From assembly GCA_900095165.1 (NCBI GenBank), contig LT606947.1, positions 558,001 through 622,000 of the forward strand: a stretch of DNA of 64,000 bases, written 5' to 3'. The translations under genes were made by a program, and so were the position numbers. This stretch comes from Polynucleobacter necessarius (GTDB lineage Bacteria > Pseudomonadota > Gammaproteobacteria > Burkholderiales > Burkholderiaceae). Below, piece after piece: positions 52,048 through 61,329 of the stretch (its first letter is position 1; every line of letters begins with the position of its first letter). The notes below the pieces were generated by a model, which was given only the letters and a program-made list of their open reading frames with translations, was not told where the DNA came from and did no database searches.

Positions 52048-53499
52048 TTAACTGCCTGCGTTATCCGAGCTTACTTGCTTGAGCGGATTGATGACTTTAA
52101 CACCAGCGCTATTACGCCAGTAGTCCATGAAGCCAGCAAATTCTGATTGCGCAGCTAGTGCTTGAATCTGTTGCGCCTTCGCATCAACAGCTGGAGGCTG
52201 ACGAACTTGATCAATACGATAAATCGTAGTGCCAACACCTGAATTAGCAACAGAAACTACAGCCGGTAAGTTACTTACATTAACGGACATGATTTTGTCC
52301 ATAGATGGCCCAACTAAATTGCCGGGCTTATTGCGTGAAATCCAGCTAGAACTTCCGAAGCCAGCGACATTCTTCGGATCTTTTTCAAGGGCGGCTAATT
52401 TCTCGCTTGCGGCGGCAATGGCTAATTTCTCTGCAGCGCGTTGACTAACTTGACGCTTCACCTCTGCGGCAACTTCTTTATACGGCAAAATTTGCGCTGG
52501 GTGCAGGGTCACCACTCGAGCGGATACAAATACACCCGGCGCGGTTTGAACGGCTTCAGTGTTGCGCTTGTTCTTAAGGGCCTCATCTCCATAAAGAGAC
52601 TGAATCACCTTAGGATTGGATAAAGGATGATCTTTGGATGCACCTGGCGCACCACCACGAGACACACCTTTGTGAGATTGAATGCTCAGCTTTAATTTAT
52701 CAGCAGCAGGCTTCAAGCTATCAGACTGGTCGTAAGTCATATTCGCAAACTGATCTGCCTTTTCATTAAAAGCTTTGGAGTCTTCTTTTGGATCTGCCTT
52801 GAGAACAATGTACTCAACGTCAATGTATTCAGGACGCTCAAATATTTTGGCATTAGCTTCATAAAAAGCCTGCAACTCTTCAGCGCTAGGATTCACTTTA
52901 GACAAATAATCCTTGGCATTGAACTGCAAAGTCTGAATCTGTCTTTCAGTTTCATACAAAGATGAAACAATCTCAGATAATTTTGGGCTAGCCAGTTCTG
53001 TACGGGCAACCGAGTTCACTAACTGTTGAATTTTTAAGTCAAAGCTTTGGCCAGCATAGAACTGTTCTTCGTTCATGCCATTACTTGCCAATAACTGCTT
53101 AAAGCGAACATCATCAAATGTGCCATCTTGACGATATAAGGCGCGAATCTGAGGAATTTTCTGGAGACTATTTACAAGCTCTTGCTTGCCGACTTGCAAG
53201 CGCAGGTCGCTTACTGCAAATCCTAAAATGCGCTGCTGGAGTAATTCATTCAGAATAGCTTGACGAAACGGCAAGCTTTGGGCAATTTGCATGTTCCCAC
53301 CGACACGCTCAGCTTGACGCTTGGCGGCCATATCAACCTCTTGCGCACTAATCGGCTTGCCATTGACCTTCACGATATCTGTTTCCTTATCCATGAAACT
53401 GGAATAGCTGGAGATGCCAAATAAGGCGAAAGACGGAACAATAAAAAGCATCAATACAAACTGAAGAATTTTTTGGTGCTTACGTGCTGAATCAAACAT
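52048..53499 (-). CDS. PpiD-like periplasmic chaperone, parvulin core not visible
   Basis: This membrane-anchored folding factor has one N-terminal span (QKILQFVLMLFIVPSFALFG) and a SurA/PpiD chaperone domain (VNGKPISAQEVDMAAKRQAERV). PpiD proteins are usually above 600 residues with a PPIC domain in the middle; this one is 483 aa. The segment VEYIVLKADPKEDSKAFNEK leads straight to QFANMTYDQSDSLKPAADKL, which normally lies after the PPIC domain. I see no PPIC motifs of the GGDLGW type. This is either a clade trait or an in-frame deletion. Chaperone activity may remain. Confidence 0.78.
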   Translation of the reverse strand: MFDSARKHQKILQFVLMLFIVPSFALFGISSYSSFMDKETDIVKVNGKPISAQEVDMAAKRQAERVGGNMQIAQSLPFRQAILNELLQQRILGFAVSDLRLQVGKQELVNSLQKIPQIRALYRQDGTFDDVRFKQLLASNGMNEEQFYAGQSFDLKIQQLVNSVARTELASPKLSEIVSSLYETERQIQTLQFNAKDYLSKVNPSAEELQAFYEANAKIFERPEYIDVEYIVLKADPKEDSKAFNEKADQFANMTYDQSDSLKPAADKLKLSIQSHKGVSRGGAPGASKDHPLSNPKVIQSLYGDEALKNKRNTEAVQTAPGVFVSARVVTLHPAQILPYKEVAAEVKRQVSQRAAEKLAIAAASEKLAALEKDPKNVAGFGSSSWISRNKPGNLVGPSMDKIMSVNVSNLPAVVSVANSGVGTTIYRIDQVRQPPAVDAKAQQIQALAAQSEFAGFMDYWRNSAGVKVINPLKQVSSDNAGS

Positions 53500-53603
53500 G
53501 ATTAATCGCTCGAAAATGAAGTCAATAACACCAGTGTACTAGGCAGAAGGTCTAGAGGAACTAGAAAGCCTATATGAGAAAAAGCGAATGCGATTTGGGA
53601 AAC

Positions 53604-53679
53604 TGGTGGGCGCTGACGGGATCGAACCGCCGACATTCTGCGTGTAAGGCAGACGCTCTACCATCTGAGCTAAGCGCCC
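53604..53679 (-). tRNA. tRNA-Val (UAC)
   Basis: A 76-nt cloverleaf with encoded CCA. Acceptor GGGCGCT pairs with AGCGCCC. The anticodon loop is CTTACAC, giving UAC. It lies between lon and the PpiD-like gene, all on the minus strand. Confidence 0.95.
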
Positions 53680-53797
53680 CAAATTAATACAGACGAGATT
53701 GTAACCTAGTGCGGAAATAAAAGAGAGATTCTTCATCAAAATGGACTTAAATAAACCGTTCAATATGACTCAAAATCCCTCAAATATCCCCTGGGCA

Positions 53798-56230
53798 TCA
53801 ATGCTTTAAGGCTTCTCCGGAAGAAATCTTTTCATTGGCTTTGCTAGCTTCCGCCGCCTTTTTGGCAAGCTCTTCTGGCGTTAGATCTGGCAAAGCAATG
53901 GGTTTTCTCTCTAAAGCCAACTCCAGCACCTTATCAATCCAGCGAATCGGAACGATTTCAATTGCGTTCTTGACGTTATCCGGAATATCGATCAAATCTT
54001 TGACGTTTTCCTCAGGAATTAAAGCTAGTTTGATGCCGCCACGATGAGCTGCCAAAAGCTTCTCCTTTAGACCGCCAATTGGTAATACTTCGCCACGCAA
54101 AGTAATCTCACCGGTCATAGCCACATCAGAACGAATCGGAATGCCCGTAAACACGGAAACGAGGGCCGTTGTTATCGCAATACCAGCCGATGGACCATCC
54201 TTTGGTGTCGCGCCATCTGGGAAGTGAATATGAATATCCTTCTTCTCAAAAGCTTCATCTGCAATCCCCAAACCTCGCGCTCTGGAACGAACCACAGTCT
54301 TAGCTGCCTCAACAGATTCCTTCATCACATCGCCAATGGAGCCAGTACGAGTAATAACGCCTTTGCCTGGCATCACTGCCGCTTCGATAGTCAACAGATC
54401 ACCGCCAACTTCGGTCCAAGCCAAACCAGTTACCTGGCCAACTTGATTTTCTTTTGCAGCAAGACCAAAGTCATACATCTTCACAGATAGGAACTTCTCT
54501 AGATTGTCAGCATTAACAGTGACTGGTGCTGCCTCTTTCTTAAGAAGAAGCAACTTCACCACCTTACGGCAGATCTTGCTAATTTCACGCTCTAAAGAGC
54601 GAACACCGGCTTCACGCGTGTAATAACGAATCATGCTGCGAACAGCGGATTCCTTAATCTTCAACTCATCTTTCTTAAGACCATTATTTTTAATTTGCTT
54701 AGGAATTAAATAATTGATGGCGATGCTGGTTTTCTCATCCTCCGTGTAACCAGCAAGACGAATGATTTCCAAGCGATCCAATAAAGGCCCGGGAATATTC
54801 AAAGAGTTAGATGTTGCAACAAACATCACGTCAGAGAGATCAAAGTCAACCTCAACATAGTGATCTTGAAATGTGTGATTTTGCTCTGGATCCAAAACCT
54901 CAAGCAAAGCACTCGCAGGATCGCCACGGAAATCCATGCCCATCTTGTCTACTTCATCCAAGAGGAATAAAGGATTGCGTACACCTACTTTGGTCAAGCT
55001 AGAAAGAATCTTGCCCGGCATAGATCCAATATAGGTGCGACGATGACCACGAATTTCAGACTCGTCACGAACGCCACCCAATGCCATACGAACAAACTTA
55101 CGGTTTGTTGCACGTGCAATAGATTGACCCAGGGAAGTTTTACCAACACCAGGAGGCCCAACTAAACAAAGGATCGGTGCCTTGACGCGTTCAACACGTT
55201 GTTGAACTGCGAGGTATTCCAGGATGCGTTCTTTAACTTTATCAAGTCCGTAATGATCTTCATCCAATACTTTTTCAGCATTAGCTAAATCATTATTGAT
55301 CTTGGTTTTCTTCTTCCAAGGAAGGGTCACAAGAGTATCAATGAAATTGCGAATTACGGTTGCTTCAGCAGACATTGGTGACATGAGTTTGAGTTTCTTC
55401 AACTCAGACTCGGCCTTCTTCAACGCCTCTTTAGGCATACGAGCTGCTTTAATACGCTTCTCAAGTTCTTCGAGATCAGCGCCCTCTTCACTCTCACCCA
55501 ATTCCTTTTGAATGGCCTTAACTTGTTCATTTAAGTAGTACTCGCGTTGACTCTTTTCCATCTGACGCTTTACACGGCCACGAATGCGCTTCTCCACTTG
55601 CAAAATATCTATTTCAATTTCGAGATCAGCCAAGAGACTCTCTAGGCGCTGAACTACATCAGCCATCTCCAGTAAACGCTGTTTCTGCTCGAGCTTGACT
55701 GGAAGATGTGCACAAATCGTATCCGCTAAACGGCTTGGATCATCGATGCCACCCAGTGACGGCAGAATCTCTTGAGGGACTTTTTTATTCAGCTTTACGT
55801 ATTGATCAAACTGGGCCATGATGGCGCGACGTAAAGCCTCAGTCTCATGTGCATCTAATGCTGACATTGGGCTTGGACTAGCTTCACAGCAGAAATAACC
55901 CTGACTATCCTCTACCTGGTTTACTTCGGCACGCTGTACGCCCTCAACCAATACCTTTACGGTACCGTCAGGCAGCTTGAGCATTTGCAAAATGTTGGCG
56001 ATACAGCCGACTTCATAGAGGTCCTCTACACCAGGCTCATCCTTGGCAGCTGTCTTTTGGGCCACCAAAAGCACATTTTTGCCAGTTTCCATGGCGGCTT
56101 CTAGGGCTTTGATAGATTTTGGGCGCCCCACAAATAAGGGGATAACCATATGCGGAAACACCACGACATCTCTCAAAGGGAGAAGTGGCAGTTGAATAGG
56201 TTCAGAGGGTAGTAATAAGTGGCCAGGCAT
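53798..56230 (-). CDS. lon: ATP-dependent protease Lon
   Basis: Lon degrades misfolded and regulatory proteins. ATG 56230 (MPGHLLLPSEPIQLPLLPLRD) is chosen because GGAGGAA lies 7 bp upstream; the longer frame adds 23 residues without homology. It has an N-terminal substrate domain, AAA+ (GPPGVGKTSLGQSIA, LLDEVDKMG) and the S16 protease domain with catalytic Ser in KDGPSAGIAITTALV and Lys in GGLKEKLLAAHRGG. Its end at TGA shows normal use of TGA as stop. A sigma-32-like promoter lies upstream. Confidence 0.95.
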   Translation of the reverse strand: MPGHLLLPSEPIQLPLLPLRDVVVFPHMVIPLFVGRPKSIKALEAAMETGKNVLLVAQKTAAKDEPGVEDLYEVGCIANILQMLKLPDGTVKVLVEGVQRAEVNQVEDSQGYFCCEASPSPMSALDAHETEALRRAIMAQFDQYVKLNKKVPQEILPSLGGIDDPSRLADTICAHLPVKLEQKQRLLEMADVVQRLESLLADLEIEIDILQVEKRIRGRVKRQMEKSQREYYLNEQVKAIQKELGESEEGADLEELEKRIKAARMPKEALKKAESELKKLKLMSPMSAEATVIRNFIDTLVTLPWKKKTKINNDLANAEKVLDEDHYGLDKVKERILEYLAVQQRVERVKAPILCLVGPPGVGKTSLGQSIARATNRKFVRMALGGVRDESEIRGHRRTYIGSMPGKILSSLTKVGVRNPLFLLDEVDKMGMDFRGDPASALLEVLDPEQNHTFQDHYVEVDFDLSDVMFVATSNSLNIPGPLLDRLEIIRLAGYTEDEKTSIAINYLIPKQIKNNGLKKDELKIKESAVRSMIRYYTREAGVRSLEREISKICRKVVKLLLLKKEAAPVTVNADNLEKFLSVKMYDFGLAAKENQVGQVTGLAWTEVGGDLLTIEAAVMPGKGVITRTGSIGDVMKESVEAAKTVVRSRARGLGIADEAFEKKDIHIHFPDGATPKDGPSAGIAITTALVSVFTGIPIRSDVAMTGEITLRGEVLPIGGLKEKLLAAHRGGIKLALIPEENVKDLIDIPDNVKNAIEIVPIRWIDKVLELALERKPIALPDLTPEELAKKAAEASKANEKISSGEALKH

Positions 56231-56322
56231 GGGGCAGTTCCTCCAAAATAGTCGTTCCGTAAAAATCTCTAAAAATGCCGTACCACTAGATATGGACATT
56301 ATTTAGGAATAGGATACTACAT

Positions 56323-56350
56323 ATATGGGTGCCACCCAGAGAAAAACAAG
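56323..56350 (-). promoter_or_regulatory. Candidate heat-shock (sigma-32) promoter of lon
   Basis: On the minus strand CTTGTTT (56350-56344), a 13-bp spacer and ACCCATAT (56330-56323) match the sigma-32 consensus CTTGAAA and CCCCATNT with two and one mismatches. It gives a leader of about 85 nt to the lon start at 56230. The position and the gene's known heat-shock control support it. Confidence 0.55.
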
Positions 56351-56408
56351 GGGGAAATATGCAAAAAGTGAGCGAAAACCCTGTGAAAACAGCAAAAAAT
56401 AGCAAAAA

Positions 56409-57770
56409 TTAGGCTTTTTTGCTCATTTCTGTAGATTCTTCACCCTGCTTGTAGACCAAAATGGGCTTTCCACCATCCGCGATGGTATTTTCATCGATAA
56501 CCACCTTTTGAACATTCTGTAAAGATGGCAGGTCATACATTACGTCCATGAGGGATTCCTCGAGAATAGAACGCAGGCCCCGTGCACCGGTTTTGCGTGC
56601 AATAGCCTTCTTGGCAATAGCAGACAGCGCCGCCGGGCGAACCTCAAGCTCAGAGTCTTCCATCGTCAATAACGCTTGGTATTGCTTAACCAAGGCGTTC
56701 TTAGGTTCAGTCAGGATCTGAATTAAGGCAGTTTCATCCAATTGCGCCAAAGTCGCTACGACCGGCAAGCGGCCAATCAACTCCGGAATCAAGCCAAACT
56801 TAATCAAATCCTCTGGCTCCACTTCGATTAAGAGATCGCTAACGCCGCGATCATCTTTACCTGGAACCGCAGCATTAAATCCAATGCCAGTCTTAGCGGT
56901 GCGCTGTTGGATGACCTTCTCAAGACCATCAAATGCACCACCACATATAAATAGGATGTTAGTAGTGTCCACTTGCAAGAAATCTTGGTTTGGATGCTTA
57001 CGCCCACCTTGGGGGGGCACAGCAGCCATCGTACCTTCAACTAGCTTCAACAAAGCTTGTTGGACACCCTCGCCGGATACATCGCGAGTAATAGATGGGT
57101 TATCTGACTTACGAGAAATCTTGTCGATCTCATCGATGTACACAATACCGCGCTGCGCTTTTTCTACGTTGTAGTCACAGGCTTGCAATAACTTTTGAAT
57201 AATATTTTCTACGTCTTCACCAACATAACCTGCCTCGGTTAATGTTGTGGCATCGGCCATTACAAATGGCACATCCAACATACGAACTAAAGTCTGAGCC
57301 AGCAAAGTCTTGCCAGAGCCAGTTGGACCAATCAGCAAAATATTGCTCTTTGCTAATTCAACACCATCAACCATGGCTTTGGCTGGAGTCTTTGATTCTT
57401 TTTTGTCTGCAACCTCGACGGGCTTACCGCCTTTATCAAGCTTCTCTTTCTTAGGTTTTGGCAAATACTGCAAACGCTTGTAGTGGTTATAAACCGCCAC
57501 AGCCAAAGTCTTCTTCGCATGATCTTGACCAATCACATACTGATCCAAGTTCTCACGAATCTGGTGTGGCGTTGGTAAAGCGTCATCGCCCTCACCTTTA
57601 GGAACCTTAGCGAGCTCTTCTTGAATGACGTCAGTACATAAGTCGATACACTCATCGCAAATAAATACAGAAGGTCCGGCAATCAGTTTTTTTGCCTCAT
57701 GCTGACTCTTGCCACAGAAAGAGCAATACAGAACTTTATCTGCGCTATTGGTAGTGTTTTTATCGCTCAA
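56409..57770 (-). CDS. clpX: ATP-dependent Clp protease ATP-binding subunit ClpX
   Basis: ClpX unfolds proteins for ClpP. The N-terminal zinc domain ([28 protein letters not shown]) is complete. The AAA+ module has [18 protein letters not shown]-type Walker [14 protein letters not shown] and the pore loops GYVG ([14 protein letters not shown]) and RKHP-type GRKHPNQDF. Length is 453 aa, slightly longer due to a lysine-rich insert around residues 100-125. Confidence 0.96.
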   Translation of the reverse strand: MSDKNTTNSADKVLYCSFCGKSQHEAKKLIAGPSVFICDECIDLCTDVIQEELAKVPKGEGDDALPTPHQIRENLDQYVIGQDHAKKTLAVAVYNHYKRLQYLPKPKKEKLDKGGKPVEVADKKESKTPAKAMVDGVELAKSNILLIGPTGSGKTLLAQTLVRMLDVPFVMADATTLTEAGYVGEDVENIIQKLLQACDYNVEKAQRGIVYIDEIDKISRKSDNPSITRDVSGEGVQQALLKLVEGTMAAVPPQGGRKHPNQDFLQVDTTNILFICGGAFDGLEKVIQQRTAKTGIGFNAAVPGKDDRGVSDLLIEVEPEDLIKFGLIPELIGRLPVVATLAQLDETALIQILTEPKNALVKQYQALLTMEDSELEVRPAALSAIAKKAIARKTGARGLRSILEESLMDVMYDLPSLQNVQKVVIDENTIADGGKPILVYKQGEESTEMSKKA

Positions 57771-57798
57771 GGTAGATATCTATAAAAATGAATATGTA

Positions 57799-58428
57799 TT
57801 AAGGGCGCTTATCGATCACTTTATCGATCAAGCCGTACTCTTGGGCTTGATCTGCAGACATAAAGTTATCGCGATCAGTGTCCTTAGCAATCGTTTCAAT
57901 CGACTGACCAGTGCGATCAGCCAAAATCTTATTCAAGCGTTCACGCAAATAGAGAATCTCACGAGCTTGAATTTCAATATCGGAAGCTTGGCCTCGTGCG
58001 CCTCCTAATGGCTGATGAATCATCACGCGTGAATTAGGTAATGCATAACGCTTACCTTTCTCGCCAGCACACAGCAAGAATGCACCCATACTCGCAGCCA
58101 TACCCATACACAAAGTGCTGACGTGTGGCTTGATAAATTGCATTGTGTCGTAGATTGCTAGACCGGCAGAAACAGAGCCGCCGGGAGAATTGATGTACAG
58201 AGAAATTTCTTTGTCTGGATTTTCACTCTCAAGGAATAGCAACTGAGCAATAACTAAATTTGCAGTTTGATCATTTACTTCGCCAACTAAGAACACAACG
58301 CGTTCTCTCAGTAGGCGAGAGTAAATGTCATAGGCCCTCTCACCTCGACCAGAGGTTTCAATCACCATTGGAACTAAACCCAAACCTTTTGACTCTAAAT
58401 TCTCAGACTGGAAATGATTCTGGTTCAT
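57799..58428 (-). CDS. clpP: ATP-dependent Clp protease proteolytic subunit ClpP
   Basis: This serine protease barrel partners ClpX. The catalytic Ser is in [11 protein letters not shown], the His in [12 protein letters not shown] and the Asp in [11 protein letters not shown]. Length is 209 aa. It lies between tig and clpX in the usual operon order. The frame is intact. Confidence 0.97.
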   Translation of the reverse strand: MNQNHFQSENLESKGLGLVPMVIETSGRGERAYDIYSRLLRERVVFLVGEVNDQTANLVIAQLLFLESENPDKEISLYINSPGGSVSAGLAIYDTMQFIKPHVSTLCMGMAASMGAFLLCAGEKGKRYALPNSRVMIHQPLGGARGQASDIEIQAREILYLRERLNKILADRTGQSIETIAKDTDRDNFMSADQAQEYGLIDKVIDKRP

Positions 58429-58454
58429 GTGGTCAGGCCTTATTTAATAAATAT

Positions 58455-59792
58455 TTAGTTGAGCTTGCTCAGTTCTTCGAAAGTAACCGCTTTATCAATC
58501 ACTTTAGCTTGCGAAGTGAAATACTTAATCACGTTGTCTTCCAACACCAAGTTCTCGATATTTTTGAGGCGACTTGGATTGCTGTAGAACCAATGCACTA
58601 CTTCTTTAGGATCTTCGTATGTAGCAGCTTGTTCATCAATCTCAGCTTTGATTTGATCGGCAGTTGCAGCCAAGTTTTGCTGTTTAACCAAGTCACTCAG
58701 AATCAAACCGAGGCGAACGCGCTTGAGAGCTTGCTCAGCAAACATTTCCGCAGGAATCGGTGCATCTTTCGCATTAGGAATGCCACGCTGCATCAAGTCT
58801 TGACGTGCGGATTCAACTAAACGCTCTTGCTCTTGAGCAACCAAAGATTTAGGTGCGTCGAGTTCGCAAAGGCTGTTGAGCTTGTCCATTACCTCGCTTT
58901 TTAATAAGGAAGTAATGCGACGTTTTGTTTCGCGATCTAAATTCTCCTTTACTTCCTCACGCATTTTGGCAACGCCACCTTCAGTAACGCCCAAAGACAA
59001 TGCAAACGCATCGTCAACTGCAGGCAGATGGGCCCAATTGACTGACTTCACAGTGATGGTGAAATCTGCAGTCTTACCAGCCACATCTTTACCGTGGTAA
59101 TCGGCTGGGAAGCTCAATGGGAAAGTCTTGCTCTCACCTGCTTTGAGGCCCAATGTAGCAGCTTCAAATTCTGGGAGCATGCGGCCTTCACCAAGAACGT
59201 ATTCAAAGTTTTCAGCCTTACCGCCAGCAAATTCAACACCGTCGATCTTGCCAACAAAGTCGATCACAACTTGATCACCAGCTTGGACTGCTGTGTTTGC
59301 GCCACCATCGCCCTGTGCGCCAGCTTCGCCGCGCGGATGGTAATGAACTTGTTGCTTGCGCAATACATCTAATGCGCGATCAATTTCTGCATCAGAAATA
59401 TCGGTTGCGTACTTAGTCACTTCTGCTTTACTGAAATCACCAATCTTCACTTCTGGCAACACTTCAAAGTAAGCATCAAACACAATTTTATCTGCGTCTA
59501 ATTCTGATTTAGGGTCAAGGCGCGGTTGGCCTGCCAAAAGGATTTTTTCTTTTTGCGCTAAGTCATAGAAGAGCTCAGAAGCTTTATCGAACTGAAGCTC
59601 GAAATCCACTTGCATGCCGTATTGCTTTTCAACCATGTTCTTTGGCACTTTGCCTGGACGGAAGCCTGGAGCTTTCATGGTTTTACCCAATTTAGCCAAA
59701 TGGTCTTTTCTTGCCTTAGCCAAATCGGCACGAGCGAACTCTAAGGTCACTTTGCGGTCTAACTGACCTAAATTTTCTATCTGCACAGCCAT
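58455..59792 (-). CDS. tig: Trigger factor
   Basis: This ribosome-bound chaperone binds nascent chains. The N-terminal ribosome-binding domain ends at the GFRPGKVPKNMVEKQYG signature. It has an FKBP-type PPIase domain (GDQVVIDFVGKIDGVEFAGG, FPADYHGKDVAGKTADF) and a helical C-domain. Length is 445 aa. It heads the tig-clpP-clpX cluster, with tRNA-Leu just upstream. Confidence 0.96.
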   Translation of the reverse strand: MAVQIENLGQLDRKVTLEFARADLAKARKDHLAKLGKTMKAPGFRPGKVPKNMVEKQYGMQVDFELQFDKASELFYDLAQKEKILLAGQPRLDPKSELDADKIVFDAYFEVLPEVKIGDFSKAEVTKYATDISDAEIDRALDVLRKQQVHYHPRGEAGAQGDGGANTAVQAGDQVVIDFVGKIDGVEFAGGKAENFEYVLGEGRMLPEFEAATLGLKAGESKTFPLSFPADYHGKDVAGKTADFTITVKSVNWAHLPAVDDAFALSLGVTEGGVAKMREEVKENLDRETKRRITSLLKSEVMDKLNSLCELDAPKSLVAQEQERLVESARQDLMQRGIPNAKDAPIPAEMFAEQALKRVRLGLILSDLVKQQNLAATADQIKAEIDEQAATYEDPKEVVHWFYSNPSRLKNIENLVLEDNVIKYFTSQAKVIDKAVTFEELSKLN

Positions 59793-59848
59793 TCTCGTCT
59801 CTTAATTGAAAATCGGATATGTGAAGTCCAAGCCAAGTAGCTATCTTG

Positions 59849-59935
59849 TGGTGCGAGGAGGGGGACTCGAACCCCCACACCATTGCTGGCGTCAGGACCT
59901 AAACCTGGTGCGTCTACCAATTTCGCCATCCTCGC
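59849..59935 (-). tRNA. tRNA-Leu (UAG)
   Basis: An 87-nt class II tRNA with a long variable arm and encoded CCA. Acceptor GCGAGGA pairs with TCCTCGC. The anticodon loop is TTTAGGT, giving UAG. It sits just upstream of tig. Confidence 0.95.
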
Positions 59936-60016
59936 GCGAATTCCGCAAACACTACCGAGCTGAAGCTTCACTCTAAAGACCGTAATTCTACAATGCTTAG
60001 CGATTTTGAAGGATAT

Positions 60017-60520
60017 TTAGGCCTTGTAGAGCAAAGCTACCGCATGGACTGCAATCCCCTCACCTCTGCCTAAGTGCCCAAGGAATTCATTGGTTTTGGC
60101 CTTCAGGTTGACATGGCTCGGTGTAACAGCCAAATCCGCCGCGATATTGCGGACCATATCCGGCAAAAAAGTAGCTAATTTAGGCTTTTGGCAAATAATC
60201 GTCGCATCAACGTTACCGATCTGAAACCCGGCAGCCTGAATCTTCTGAAGCGCGGCTCTGAGCAAAATTCGGCTGTCCATATCATTAAACTGGGGATCCG
60301 TATCTGGAAATAGTTGGCCAATATCATTCAGCCCAGCAGCGCCTAGCAATGCATCAGTTAATGCGTGCAATAAGGCATCCGCATCTGAATGCCCTAATAG
60401 ACCTTTATCGCTAGGAACATGAACGCCGCCCAATATCAATTTACGATCCTCAACTAAGGCGTGTACGTCATAACCTTGACCAATACGAAACTGCGGAATG
60501 TGAGGAGCGTTTGAAGTCAT
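60017..60520 (-). CDS. ispF: 2-C-methyl-D-erythritol 2,4-cyclodiphosphate synthase
   Basis: IspF is the fifth enzyme of the MEP isoprenoid pathway. It has [53 protein letters not shown] and the end [14 protein letters not shown]. Length is 167 aa. It lies 28 bp downstream of ispD. Confidence 0.96.
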   Translation of the reverse strand: MTSNAPHIPQFRIGQGYDVHALVEDRKLILGGVHVPSDKGLLGHSDADALLHALTDALLGAAGLNDIGQLFPDTDPQFNDMDSRILLRAALQKIQAAGFQIGNVDATIICQKPKLATFLPDMVRNIAADLAVTPSHVNLKAKTNEFLGHLGRGEGIAVHAVALLYKA

Positions 60521-60547
60521 TGGGTTGTCGTTATAGGTTCAGGGAGT

Positions 60548-61306
60548 TTATTTGCTGGATGCCTGCAAGATGGTTTGCATCAAATCCCAATCTGCTGGGT
60601 GGGTTACTTTGAAATTGCGAGTAGCGCCCTCTATCAACAAAGGGCTAGAACCTGAAAGCTCCATTGCACTTGCCTCATCGGTAATATAAGTCTCTAGTCG
60701 TATGCCCTCTTCAATTGCATCATGCAGACTCTTAAGGCCAAACATCTGAGGTGTTTGGGCCTGCCAAAGGTGATCTCGAGAAATCGTCTTCAGCGCTCGA
60801 TTCGGATTGCCGGCAATTGCGGAGTTGGCATCAGCCATTTTTAAGGTATCTACTAAAGGCATTGCCAAGAGACCGCCCTCACCTGCTTGAGTGACAGCAC
60901 GAATCAGTTTTTGAATCAGCTCAGAAAAGATGCCAGGGCGAGCTGCGTCATGAACTAGCACCCAATCAGCCTCGGGAATGCCTGCCTTAAGCATGGCTGC
61001 AAGAGTATTTCTGACGGTTTCTTGACGAGTTGGGCCGCCGCTCGAAAGAAATTGAATGAGGGTAGATTTACTGGAGAGTGAAGTCAAAATAGGGTTGTCG
61101 ATGAATCCAGGGCTGACTCCCACCCAAACAGAGACAATCTCTGGGGTAGCAATAAAGGCATCCAAGGCATAGGCCAGCATTGGCCTGCCCGCCAATTCCT
61201 GAAACTGTTTTGGCAAGACTCCACCAAGTCTAGATCCTGTTCCGGCTGTCGGCAGCAAGGCGTGGCATTGGGGCAAGGACTGCGAAGATTGAATTCCTGC
61301 GTTCAT
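60548..61306 (-). CDS. ispD: 2-C-methyl-D-erythritol 4-phosphate cytidylyltransferase
   Basis: IspD joins CTP and methylerythritol phosphate in the MEP pathway. It has LLPTAGTGSRLGGVLPKQF, the VHDAARP motif in WVLVHDAARPGI and TDEASAMEL near the end. ATG 61306 (MNAGIQSSQSLPQ) is the chosen start, as the longer frame overlaps mfd. It is divergent from mfd with starts about 23 bp apart. Confidence 0.94.
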   Translation of the reverse strand: MNAGIQSSQSLPQCHALLPTAGTGSRLGGVLPKQFQELAGRPMLAYALDAFIATPEIVSVWVGVSPGFIDNPILTSLSSKSTLIQFLSSGGPTRQETVRNTLAAMLKAGIPEADWVLVHDAARPGIFSELIQKLIRAVTQAGEGGLLAMPLVDTLKMADANSAIAGNPNRALKTISRDHLWQAQTPQMFGLKSLHDAIEEGIRLETYITDEASAMELSGSSPLLIEGATRNFKVTHPADWDLMQTILQASSK

Positions 61307-61329
61307 ACCTGATTCTATAATGAGCGCAG

